Assembly (NCBI GenBank): GCA_028693445.1
Contig: JAQUVI010000001.1
Location: 310,001 to 374,000 of the forward strand
Length of the DNA stretch: 64,000 bases
Source of the DNA: Candidatus Absconditabacteria bacterium
GTDB lineage: Bacteria > Patescibacteriota > Gracilibacteria > Absconditabacterales > Absconditicoccaceae
Direction of reading: 5' to 3'
Shown here: positions 37,440-46,541 of the stretch, in pieces
How positions within the stretch are numbered: position 1 is the first letter of the stretch
How the letters are laid out: every line of letters begins with the position of its first letter
The notes under the pieces: model-generated
Database searches by the model: none
What the model saw: only the letters and a program-made list of their open reading frames with translations
What the model was told of the DNA's origin: nothing
Translations under genes and position numbers: made by a program

Positions 37440-38258
37440 ATGAAACTTAATCCAAAGGCAAATTCTATTCGTAATCTCAACCTTTCTGAACAAAGAAAGG
37501 AAGATATTGAGATGAAACAAGAAATCATTGATCTTCTCAAGACAAAGACAGGATATACAAAAGATATTGAACTTTCAAAAGGGAAAAGAGAAAGACGAAG
37601 TAAAATCAGAGAATTGTCTGGTAATGATCCAGAAAAAATTACATCGTTAAAAGAAACGTTGTATACAGAAGAAGAAAAGAAAGATCTAGATCTTTGTCCT
37701 TTTGCACAACACAAAGGCTACGCAGAACTCTGGAAATCACTTACTCCAGACCAACAAAAGGGGATGAAAGAAAATATAAAAATAACAGCTGATGGAAAAG
37801 TAGAAATGATTAAAATGAAAAAGAAATTTTCTCAGCTTACAGCACAGCATAATGGAAAGGATATTTTTGATGGAAGTCATGTAGATCAGAATTGAAATAC
37901 AGGAACCAAAGGAATAACCTATCTAACAGGTAAAGCAGCTGAGAAAGAATCAAAAAATCAAGGAAAAAAGTTATTAAAAGATAGATCAGAAGTTGAACAA
38001 TTTATCAATTTCTTTCCAGGCGAGAACACAAAAGAGAAAATATTTAATTTTGTCAAGCTATTTGGTCTAGAGAAAGCTGGGTATTGGTATCCTGGTAATA
38101 AGCGATGGGGCGATGTCGGGTCTGTCGGCTATGTCTACATGTCTACTGTTTATGACTATGATGGTGTATTTGAGGTCAAGTGGAGTAGTGATGATGCAGA
38201 TGTAAGTCGAAGCCATCAGGGATTTCCTTCCCCTTTTCTTGCCTTTGAGGACTGCTAA
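37440..38258 (+). CDS. DGR target protein with C-type-lectin-like variable C-terminus
   Basis: 272 residues. The N-terminal about 200 residues are charged and helical with no signal peptide or TM segment (LNPKANSIRNLNLSEQRKED...). The last about 60 residues are encoded by the variable repeat: KAGYWYPGNKRWGDVGSVGY, VFEVKWSSDD and GFPSPFLAFEDC, with the W/G/S pattern of CLec-type DGR targets. Compared with the TR, 21 residues are changed, mostly Asn to Tyr, Ser, Gly, Asp, His or Thr. One TGA codon (near 37894) is read as Gly. Probably a binding protein; the ligand is unknown. A strong terminator lies downstream. Confidence 0.9.
38073..38249 (+). repeat. DGR variable repeat (VR)
   Basis: 177 bases inside the target gene, aligned without gaps to the TR at 38535-38711. 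30 mismatches, all opposite TR adenines (20 A-to-G, 6 A-to-T, 4 A-to-C). The last 27 bases (38223-38249) are identical, pyrimidine-rich and almost adenine-free, matching an initiation-of-mutagenic-homology region. Immediately after it VR has GACTGCTAA where TR has CACTGCTTA. Confidence 0.97.
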
Positions 38259-38349
38259 TCCTGAGCGGAGCGAGGGACTTATCTCTTTTGTCCGCAAAAA
38301 AGTTAGAAAAAAACTTCAAAAGAATATACGACTGTTTCAAAAAAATCGA

Positions 38350-38379
38350 GGGGAATTGCAAGGCAATTCCCCCTTTTTT
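38350..38379 (+). terminator. Intrinsic terminator after the DGR target gene
   Basis: Perfect ten-base stem GGGGAATTGC/GCAATTCCCC with an AAG loop, followed by C and six T residues. Confidence 0.92.
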
Positions 38380-38384
38380 CTATA

Positions 38385-38534
38385 GAGTATTTTAGCCAGA
38401 ATTGATACGCTCTACGGATCTATCAAGCGAGCCTTTTAGCAGTCCAGTCGTACCCTGTTTCTCTACAAAAGATAATAGGAGTAAAAGATGGTATTGTTGG
38501 CTACGACAGTATCACAAAGTTAAGTACGACCACA
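38385..38534 (+). other. DGR spacer upstream of TR, with a possible protein-domain remnant
   Basis: Part of the 500-base gap between target and RT genes. The frame that leads into the TR is open from after TAG 38304 and translates near 38450-38530 to a peptide containing SLQKIIGVKDGIVGYDSITK, which resembles the LQxxLGVxxDGIVGxxT pattern of peptidoglycan-binding (PG_binding_1) domains, then continues in frame into the TR. There is no start codon. It may be the decayed upstream part of an old target paralogue; the TR promoter should also lie here. Confidence 0.4.
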
Positions 38535-38711
38535 AAAGCTGGGTATTGGAATCCTAATAATAAGAAATGGAACAATGTCGGGTCTGTCGGCTATGTAAAC
38601 ATGTCTAATGTAAATGACAATGATAATGTATATGAAATCAAATGGAATAATGATAATGCAAATATAAATCGAAACAATCAGAAATTTCCTTCCCCTTTTC
38701 TTGCCTTTGAG
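38535..38711 (+). ncRNA. DGR template repeat (TR)
   Basis: 177-base non-coding copy of the VR, rich in AAT/AAC codons if read in the target frame (more than 15), which is typical of TR design: adenine-directed mutation of AAY cannot give a stop codon. It lies between the target and RT genes on the same strand, ends 47 bases before the RT start, and is followed by a GC-rich hairpin. Expected to be transcribed and reverse-transcribed with errors at A. Confidence 0.96.
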
Positions 38712-38720
38712 CACTGCTTA

Positions 38721-38738
38721 CCCCGCAAAATCGCGGGG
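38721..38738 (+). other. GC-rich hairpin directly after the TR
   Basis: CCCCGC/GCGGGG stem with a six-base loop, followed by TTTATTTG. It could be part of the TR RNA structure needed for priming, or a weak terminator that limits RT expression. Confidence 0.7.
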
Positions 38739-38758
38739 TTTATTTGTATATACTCTAT

Positions 38759-39874
38759 ATGGATCAATTATTATTTGATATATTCAAAGCATATTATGAT
38801 GCGAGATGTAACAAAAGAAATACGATAAGTCAGCTGGAGTTTGAATTGAATTTTGAACATAGTCTATTTCAGCTTTATGATGAATTAAGTACATGAACAT
38901 ATACTATAGGACAAAGCATTTGTTTTATTATTTGTGACCCAGTCAAAAGAGAAGTCTTTGCAAGCAGTTTCCGTGATCGTATTGTTCATCATCTCATATA
39001 TAACTATATTTATAATTTCTTTGATCGTCATTTTATCCATGATAGTTATAGCTGCAGATTAAATAAATGAACGCATTATGGGATTAAAAGATTAGATTAT
39101 TTTATTAGGTATTGTTCTCAGAATTATAAAAAGGATTGTTATATACTCAAACTGGATATCAAAAGTTTTTTTATGAGTATTGATAAAACAATTCTTAAAC
39201 AGAAAATCACAGAAAAACTAAGTTCTTTTGAATATTCATCTTTGGATAAGAAGCGATTATTTAGTTTATTATATCAGATTATTGATCATGATCCTACACA
39301 GAATTATTTGTTCAAGTGAAATACATCTGATTATGATTGATTACCCAAAGAAAAAAGTTTATTTCATGGGTGAAAAAATAAGTGAATTCCTATTTGAAAT
39401 CTTACAAGTCAGCTATTTGCAAATATCTATTTGGATGATTTTGATAAATTTATGAAATATGAGCTATGAATCAAATATTATGGCAGATATGTAGATGATT
39501 TTGTGATTATTCACCATGATAATGAATATTTGAAATCATTACTTCCTATAATAAAAAGATATCTTACCGAAAAACTACAACTTACTTTACATCCCAATAA
39601 GATCTACCTCCAGCATTATTCCAAATGAGTAAAATTTCTTTGAGCATATCTCAAACCATGGAGAATATATATCCATCGTAGAACATTGGAAAATTTTAAA
39701 AGAAAAATGAAACAGCTTCCTTTGCTTTGAAATAAAAAGGAGGAACTGAATATTATTAATTCTTATCTTTGAATCCTTAGACATGGGAAAAACTTTGTTT
39801 TTAGAAAAAGGATTCTTAGCACATTGTCTGATTTTTCTTTTGATACTAATTTTACTTGCTGATCTATAAAATAA
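38759..39874 (+). CDS. DGR reverse transcriptase
   Basis: 371 residues. Domain order of group II-intron-like RTs without maturase: SSFRDRIVHHLIYNYIYNFF (RT1-2), LKLDIKSFFMSID (RT3, first catalytic Asp), GIPIGNLTSQLFANIYLDDF (RT4; TSQ rather than the SP of introns and retrons marks the DGR clade; residues 209-228), YGRYVDDFVII (RT5; YVDD at 244-247) and KFLGAYLKPW (RT7). Eight or more TGA codons are read as Gly, several at conserved positions, so the gene is adapted to the host code. The stop TAA overlaps the next ATG (TAATG). It should copy TR RNA into adenine-mutated cDNA. Confidence 0.95.
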
Positions 39875-40218
39875 TGGTACTCTACGAACATTTGCCTATT
39901 TACAAAGCGAGTTATGATCTAACTTTGCAATTATTTCATAGTATCAAAAAATTCCCCAAAGAATTTAAATATACACTTGGAGAACAAATCAAGAAAGATT
40001 CTCTGATTTTGATATCAAGTATTTATAAAGCTAATGTTTTAAAAGATAAGAGAAAAGAATCTCTGCAAGAATGTAGGGCATACATTGAAAGTATAAAAGT
40101 ACTGATTAGAATCTCTAAAGATTTACATATATTTTCTCTTGAGAAATTCATAACTATTAGTCAATCAATAGAAACGATATCTAAACAATTGATAGGTTGG
40201 GAAAAATCTGAGAAATAA
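39874..40218 (+). CDS. avd: DGR accessory variability determinant (Avd-like four-helix protein)
   Basis: 114 residues, all helical: YEHLPIYKASYDLTLQLFHS, PKEFKYTLGEQIKKDSL, ESLQECRAYIESIKVLIRIS and FITISQSIETISKQLIGW. This is the pattern of Avd proteins and the related four-helix-bundle family (compare 6187-6543). Avd forms a basic pentameric barrel that binds the RT and TR RNA and is required for retrohoming. ATG overlaps the RT stop, indicating translational coupling. It is downstream of RT here; in the Bordetella phage element it precedes the TR. Confidence 0.9.
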   Translation: MVLYEHLPIYKASYDLTLQLFHSIKKFPKEFKYTLGEQIKKDSLILISSIYKANVLKDKRKESLQECRAYIESIKVLIRISKDLHIFSLEKFITISQSIETISKQLIGWEKSEK

Positions 40219-40249
40219 ATTTCTAAAAAAAATTAATCTAAAATAAAAA

Positions 40250-40450
40250 GGGGGCTTCTTTATTTGAATATTTAAAGTAATCCAAATGGGGATATGTCAT
40301 CTAACGTCCGCCGATGGTACGATGTCCGAAGGATGTCGTGCATCGGCTGTTAGATGACCGAACGTAGTGAGGCGAGGAGCGTAGCGACGAAGTGTATCCC
40401 CAATTTGGATTTTCCTTATTAAATTACATAAAAGAGATGAAGAAGCCCCC
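40250..40450. repeat. Large nested inverted-repeat element
   Basis: Outer arms GGGGGCTTCTT (40250-40260) and AAGAAGCCCCC (40440-40450); middle arms TCCAAATGGGGATA and TATCCCCAATTTGGA; inner arms CATCTAAC/GTTAGATG with GCCGATG/CATCGGC nested. The right interior is rich in CGA/GCG repeats. No ORF. It sits between the convergent Avd (+) and Cys-rich (-) genes and could act as a terminator for both. The left arm recurs at 43336-43403. Confidence 0.8.
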
Positions 40451-40482
40451 AAAAAATTAAATTAAAAAATCTAAATTAAATA

Positions 40483-41595
40483 TTATTGTTCTTGATAGCA
40501 AGTATTGTTTGAATAATTCATTTTATATCCATAATCACAATAACAGGTATTTCATAAACTTGAATCTAAATGTGAATTACTAGGACAACTAACTTTTTCA
40601 CAAGTATTGTTTGAATAATTCATTTTGTATCCATAATCACAATAACAGGTATTTCATAAACTTGAATCTAAATGTGAATTACTAGGACAACTAACTTTTT
40701 CACAAGTATTGTTTGAATAATTCATTTTATATCCATAATCACAATAACAGGTATTTCATAAACTTGAATCTAAATGTGAATTACTAGGACAATTAACTTT
40801 TTCACAAGTATTGTTTGAATAATTCATTTTGTATCCATAATCACAATAACAAGTATCTCATAAAGTGCTTAAATAAGAATTTTCTTTACATCAATTATTG
40901 TTAGAAGATAGGTCTGTATCTGTTTGGTATATTGTGTTTTTAACTGGTTCTTTGATACAAGAAATTTTGTCGTCAGATGTGATATATCAATAGTTACAAA
41001 TACATAATTTGGATGTGCTATTATAAGCTGAATTAATTGGACAATTTATATTATTGTTTTTGTTGGTAGTTGTTGTAGATGATGTATATGTTGTAATATG
41101 CGAATTTGTTGGACAACTTCTAGTATTACTATTTCGAGTAGATGTTCATTTAGTATCTCATTTACATGCACATCGTTTGTCTGATGTTCTATATATTGTT
41201 CATGGATACCAAATATTACATTTTTCATTCATTGTTAATGTCTTTTTTGTATTAGTAGTTTTTTTTGTATTAGTTTTTGTTGGACAACTTCTAGTACTGC
41301 TATTTCGAGTAGATGTTCATCTAGTATCTCATTTACATGCACATCGTTCGTCTGATGTCCTATAAATTGTTCATGGATACCAAATATTACATTTTTCATT
41401 CATTGTTAATGCTTTCGGAGTAATTGTTGGTGTATAATAAGATCATCATCAGCATTTTGCACTTAATAGAGATCAATCACAACAACTATTACCACAAACC
41501 CCACCATGCCAAGAGCAACATCATCTTTCAGCCAAGGAAAATGACATGAAGGAAAATAAAATTAATATTAATATTAGAGATAGCAGGTATTTCAT
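40483..41595 (-). CDS. Secreted cysteine-rich repeat protein
   Basis: 370 residues. Signal peptide about 1-22 (KYLLSLILILILFSFMSFSLA). N-terminal motif RGCCSWHGGVCGNSCCDGS, seen in small CCSxHGG-type secreted domains. Then two 57-residue repeats with CNIWYPGTIYRTSD...RCACKGDT, a Thr/Ser-rich linker, and four C-terminal 34-residue repeats with CPSNSHLDSSLGNTCYCDYG and NYSNNTCEK. Cysteines suggest small disulfide-bonded EGF-like units. Probably surface-exposed adhesin or spacer. Many TGA glycines. Ends in the shared TAATATTTAATTTA 3' sequence. Confidence 0.85.
40500..40906. repeat. Four tandem 102-bp coding repeats
   Basis: The AGTATTGTTTGAATAATTCA block recurs at 40501, 40603, 40705 and 40807, a period of exactly 102 bases (34 codons), nearly identical at the DNA level except the last copy. 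Recent expansion or frequent recombination is likely. Confidence 0.95.
41108..41411. repeat. Tandem 133-bp coding duplication, 171-bp offset
   Basis: 41108-41240 and 41279-41411 are nearly identical (few substitutions), encoding the two 57-residue units of the Cys-rich protein. Confidence 0.9.
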
Positions 41596-41675
41596 TTTAT
41601 ATTATTATTAGTTAAAAGTAATGTAAGTTGTCCTTGTGTAATTTCATTATAATCGTAATAAGATTTGGTTATGTA

Positions 41676-42281
41676 TTACATAAATAAAATTATTCATAAA
41701 ATTGCTAAAAAAATAATTAAAGAAATACGGTAAATGGCATATATTATATCTTTTTTAATCAGGAATCATTCCTCTCTAATCTTATATTTATATAATAATT
41801 CATCCAATTTATTTCTTCTATTTTCTACTAGAAATAATACTCTTTCAATGCCTTCGCTGTCTTGAGTTATTCATTTTAAATTTAAAATTTCTTCTCATAA
41901 AATAATGGTGTTTCAATCGTAATAGTTTTCTATGCTTTTTGATAATTGCCCCCTTAATTTAAATGCAAAAATAATTCCTACAGTAATTAATATGAAATTT
42001 ATAAAAAATGTTATCTTTAATATTGTGTTGATACATTCATATCAAAATAATTGATTATATATGAATGTCATTCATGCAATCAACAATCAAAATAGTGTTA
42101 TATATAATTCACAATCTTTCAATAATCTATTTGTTCATAAATCCATAGATTTTCATCAAACTAGTGTTTTTTGATCTATGAGTCTGTTTCTGTACTGTTC
42201 CATATATTTTATAGATTCTGATTTTGATAATTGTTCTATATATTTGATAAATTCTGATTTTGATAATTGCTCTTCAGGCAT
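41676..42281 (-). CDS. Membrane protein, unknown function
   Basis: 201 residues. A short internal repeat at the start (EQLSKSEFIKYI then EQLSKSESIKYM), two TM segments at about residues 62-80 and 88-112, a cytoplasmic charged region (LRGQLSKSIENYYDGN...VENRRNKLDELLYKYK) and a final TM at about 185-201. TGA codons used as Gly. Orientation and neighbours suggest an operon with the zinc-ribbon gene upstream and the Cys-rich gene downstream. Confidence 0.7.
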
Positions 42282-42358
42282 GGTTGAAAACTTTAAAAAT
42301 TAAATAGTTTAATCAACTTTTAGAAAAAAAATGGTGTTTTAAGAAAATCAATTATTTT

Positions 42359-43246
42359 CTAGTTGTTGTTTATCTGAATTGGTTCAATGTTCATTTTTTT
42401 TGCTTCTATATTGTATAATTCAATAAAATGGAAATACTCTTTTTTTACATTATTTAAATCATTGACTAAATTTTTGTATTCAATTGACCCTGGTTTTAAT
42501 TTTTCTAATTCTCTTTCTTTTTTGTACAACTCATTATATTTTTCGTTCAATAGTTCTTTTGCGATATTATATCTCTTTGCTGTATTAAGTTGGATTTTTT
42601 CTTTTTCTATTTCTTCTTGTTTACAAATTGCATATTCATCAGAAAATTTATTCATTCCATAGCAAGGGCATGAGTTTGTAAGATCTAGACTACGACTAAA
42701 GTCTATTATTCCATTTGCTGGGCGACCTCGTCAACAATATTCTATATATGGTTTGTAGTAAAAAAATAAGCCGGTTATTGCTATTAAAATAGCTACAAAA
42801 GAAGCAATAATAATGTCTCTTTTGTAAATTTTTTTCAAACCAAGATAAAAACAAAAGTTATCAGGATTGTCTCACTGTCTCTTAAATAATTTGTCAGGAT
42901 TGGTTGTTTTATGTAGTATAATTATACCTTTAATTGTTCCAAATATTCAAAGAAGAAAATATAATATAAATAGGATTCCAAATACTTCATCTGAGGAAGG
43001 GCCATTCGCAACATTATATGCGATTCATAAAAAGAAAAGAGGAATTAACATTCGAATAAGACTTAATAACCATACCCATCAAGTTGTTTTTGTTAATCCC
43101 TGTTTGTTTTTATCTGTTTCGATATTTTTTTGTTGTTTAGATTCAATTTTTTGATGTATCTTTACTTCATCTAATCGTTCTCAGCAATATCTACATTTTT
43201 TAGCAATATCTTGAATTTCTTCCCCACAGAATTGACATTTCTTCAT
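42359..43246 (-). CDS. Zinc-ribbon membrane protein, unknown function
   Basis: 295 residues. N-terminal zinc ribbon CQFCGEEIQDIAKKCRYCG (CxxC...CxxC) at residues 4-22, then hydrophobic segments at about 58-75, 90-112 and 145-170, a loop with three cysteines (EYCGRG, NSCPCYG), and a helical charged C-terminus (EEIEKEKIQLNTAKRYNIAK). Zinc-ribbon plus membrane architecture is common in CPR genomes but not functionally defined. Confidence 0.75.
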
Positions 43247-43335
43247 CTCTAATATTTGTTATTAATAAAAACAAACAATTTTTATATAGCCATTGTATCT
43301 TTGATTTCCACTTCTTTTTCTAAAAAAAAATAAAT

Positions 43336-43403
43336 TAAAATAAAAAGGGGGCTTCTTCATCTAAGTATTATTAAATTAATCCAAATGGGGATATATCATC
43401 TAA
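43336..43403. repeat. Partial second copy (one arm) of the 40250 element
   Basis: AAAATAAAAAGGGGGCTTCTT, then a variable piece, then AATCCAAATGGGGATATATC and ATCTAAC, matching 40240-40305 in order and spacing. The right half of the element is missing here. Together the two copies flank 40483-43246. Confidence 0.8.
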
Positions 43404-43447
43404 CTAGATTCTGTGCGACATAAGTGTCGCACAGGTAGTCAATCTAG
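43404..43447. repeat. Nested perfect palindrome
   Basis: CTAGATT/AATCTAG outer arms enclose TGTGCGACA/TGTCGCACA inner arms. Could extrude as a cruciform. Confidence 0.8.
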
Positions 43448-43503
43448 GTATCTTTTACGTAAATTTCTCTCAAAAACAATATAATTTTTTATATCAAAAA
43501 AAC

Positions 43504-43559
43504 TTGAAATTTTCTAAAATTTTTTTATAATAGCACCGTTTTGGTTTTAGTGCTAGCAC
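43504..43559 (+). promoter_or_regulatory. clpB promoter with nearby 10-bp palindrome
   Basis: TTGAAA (43504-43509) and TATAAT (43526-43531), 16-base spacer. GTGCTAGCAC, a perfect palindrome (43550-43559), lies about 20 bases after the -10. A heat-shock operator is conceivable, but it does not match CIRCE. Confidence 0.6.
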
Positions 43560-43560
43560 A

Positions 43561-43639
43561 TCATTGCGAGTGGCAACGAAGCAATTCATCGTGAACTAGT
43601 TTATCTTATATGGATTGCCACGCTATTGCTCGCAATGAC
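43561..43639. repeat. CATTGCGAG palindromic element, copy 2
   Basis: TCATTGCGAG and CTCGCAATGA are perfect inverted ends; inside, GAAGCAATTCAT faces TGGATTGCCACGC. Same family as 23551-23643. Confidence 0.75.
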
Positions 43640-43666
43640 TTAGTTTATATCATAAGAAATTAACTC

Positions 43667-46417
43667 ATGCCAAATTTCAATAAATTTACTATCAAAGCAG
43701 CGGAGGCTGTACAAGAAGCGCATGATCTTGCGCTCAAAAGCAAACATAATCAGATTGATGTTTTGCATCTTTTTTTGGCAATGATCGATCAAAAGGATGG
43801 TTTTGTACCTATGGTTTTCAAAAAATTAGGAAAACAATCTGATGTTATCAAAGGATTGATTCAATCTAAATTTTCAACGATTTCTATAGTTGAATGAAAT
43901 TATCAAATTGGAATTTCTCAAGATCTCAATAAAGTTTTCTTGGAAGCAGAAAATCTGATGGCGAAAATGGGGGATAGTTACGTGACGACAGAACATTTGT
44001 TGTTGGCAATACTAAACTGAAATAGTGAAGTAAAAAAAATATTAGAATCAGAATCCATTCTTTATGAATGAACAAAAAAAATAATTGAAGAGATGAGAAA
44101 AGGACAGACTGTGCAATCTCAGGATCCAGAAACTACTTTGGATGCTTTGGGTAAATATGGAAAAGATATTACAAAACTTGCAGAAGAGGGGAAGCTTGAT
44201 CCGGTGATCGGAAGAGATGAAGAATCCAAACGTGCTATCCAAATTCTTTCTCGCAGAACCAAAAATAATCCGGTTTTAATTTGAGATCCTGGGGTAGGGA
44301 AAACAGCTATCGCAGAACTTTTGGCTCAAAAAATTATCAAAGGAGAAGTCCCTGATATTCTCAAAAATAAACGTCTTATCGAACTTGATATGTGAGCTTT
44401 GATGGCTGGAAGTAAATATAGAGGAGATTTTGAAGAACGTCTCAAGGCGATTTTGGCTGAAGTCGAAAAAGCTGACTGACAGATAATTTTGTTTATTGAT
44501 GAGTTACACAATGTGGTAGGAGCTGGCAAGGCCGAAGGATCTATGGATATGGGGAATATGTTGAAACCAGCCCTTGCCAGAGGTCAAATGCGCGTCATCT
44601 GAGCAACAACTATCAATGAATATCGTAAATATATCGAAAAAGATGCGGCACTTGAAAGAAGATTTCAGCCAGTGATGGTCAACGAACCAGAAAAAGAGGA
44701 TGCAATTTCAATTCTTAGAGGAATCAAGGGAAATTATGAAACCCATCATGGAGTAAAAATCTCTGATGCTGCAGTGATTGCTGCAGTTGATCTCTCAGTA
44801 AAATATATCGCTGATCGTAGATTGCCTGATAAAGCGATTGATTTGATCGATGAAGCCGCAGCAAGCGTCAAAATGGGTATGACATCACTTCCAGATGATC
44901 TGATGAAACTCGAAAGAAAAATTGGTCAGCTTGAAATCGAAAAACAAGCGCTTATTATCGAACAAAAACAATGATTGAGCGATGCCCAGGCAAAACGTCA
45001 ACAAGAAAGGCTTGCTACAATTGATAAACAACTTGCAGATCTCAATGAATCTTATAGAACTGAGAAAACTGCTCGAGAATGAGACAGAAATCTTTTGGTT
45101 GAAACCAAAAAAATCAAAGAACAGCTCCAAAAACTCGAACATGAAGCAATTATCGCCGAAAAACAAACCGATTACAATAAAGTTGCTGAAATCAAATATA
45201 GTACAATTCCTAATTTACAAAAACAGCTGACAGATATTGAACAAAAATTAGCAGAAGTAAAACAACAATGAAAATCTGGAATTAATGATATTGTTCAACC
45301 TGAAGATATAGCAATTATTATTTCAAAACGAACCTGAATTCCTGTATCAAAGTTGATTGAAAGTGAGGCTCACAAACTTACTGAGTTGGAAACTTACTTA
45401 TCAGCCAAAGTGATAGGACAAGAAAAAGCTATTTCTTCAGTTTCTAACGCTATTAGACGTGCAAGAGCTGGACTTAAGGATCCAAGTAGACCAATCTGAT
45501 CATTCTTATTCTTGGGTCCAACAGGTGTGGGGAAAACAGAACTAGCAAAAACCCTTGCTACTTTCTTGTTCAACGATGAAAAAGCAATGATCCGTATCGA
45601 TATGTCAGAATATATGGAAAAACACGCAGTAGCCCGCCTCATCGGTTCGCCTCCGGGATATATTGGACATGATGAATGAGGACAATTGACTGAGGCAGTG
45701 AGAAGAAGACCGTATTCTGTCCTTCTTTTTGATGAAGTCGAAAAGGCTCATCCGGAAGTATTTAATATTTTGCTTCAAATGCTAGATGATGGAAGGTTGA
45801 CGGATTCCAAATGAAGAACAGTTGATTTCAAAAATACCGTAATTATTATGACATCAAATATTGGTTCGGATATAATTATGTCAAAACTTCAAAAAGTTCA
45901 AGATTATCAGAAAGATGAAGAAGAAAAAGAACATATTATCCAAGATCTCAAAAAAACAACCAAAAAGAAATCAAAAAAATCAGACTCCAATGAATGAAAA
46001 AACAAAAATATTACAATAACAAACCAAGAATTAGAATCAGAATTGATGCCTATTCTTCAAAGATTTTTCCGTCCAGAATTTCTCAATAGGCTAGATGATA
46101 CTATTATATTCAATCCTATTTCATCTATTATGCTTAGAGCTATTGTAGAAATCCAATTAGCAAATTTTATTAAATTAATCAAAGAAGAGAAAAATATTAA
46201 ATTAAGTTTGAGCGATAAAACCAAGGATTTTCTTGCTCAGCAAGGTTGGGATCCTTTGTTTGGAGCTCGTCCTCTCAAAAGGACTATTCAACGTTATATA
46301 TTAGACGAATTGGCAATGCAAATTATAGAGGGTAAAATATGAGACAATGATGAAATCTTTGTTGATGAAAAAAATCAAAAGTTTATTTGGAAGATTGATC
46401 ACGGTTTACAATCATAA
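43667..46417 (+). CDS. clpB: ClpB-type AAA+ disaggregase
   Basis: 916 residues. Clp N-domain repeats (1-150), first AAA+ with [15 protein letters not shown] and [13 protein letters not shown], middle coiled-coil (about residues 410-530), second AAA+ with [32 protein letters not shown] and the C-terminal [18 protein letters not shown]. ClpB pulls apart aggregated proteins with DnaK. In the second AAA+ domain, after MTSNIGSD, there is a Lys-rich insertion ([18 protein letters not shown]) not found in ordinary ClpB. It has its own promoter. Many TGA glycines, including in the first Walker A. Confidence 0.96.
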
Positions 46418-46541
46418 TTTTTTTAAAAACTCTTGAAAATAATAAACGAATCACTATTCATAATCAGATTCCAAATTTTTTTGTATAGTAAAAAATACTA
46501 TCAGTTTAATTTGTTTATTTTAATTTTAACTTTTATTAATT

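Larger units (their letters stand above)
43247..43666. other. Gene-free spacer with three structured repeats
   Basis: 420 bases between the zinc-ribbon gene and clpB. It contains the third arm of the large element (43336-43403), a nested palindrome (43404-43447), the clpB promoter and a CATTGCGAG palindrome (43561-43639). Confidence 0.8.

Noticed and set aside
38601-38828. 75-residue plus-strand ORF across the TR
   Set aside because: It is the template repeat read in the target frame and running into the RT gene start; there is no separate gene evidence.
38759-40218. Retron or group II intron as the source of the RT
   Set aside because: No maturase or endonuclease domain and no msr/msd; motif 4 is TSQ; VR-TR pair with adenine-only differences is specific to DGRs.
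40500-40906. Regular tandem repeats that could suggest a CRISPR array
   Set aside because: Period is 102 bp with no unique spacers, and the repeats are in frame inside a signal-peptide protein. No cas genes nearby.
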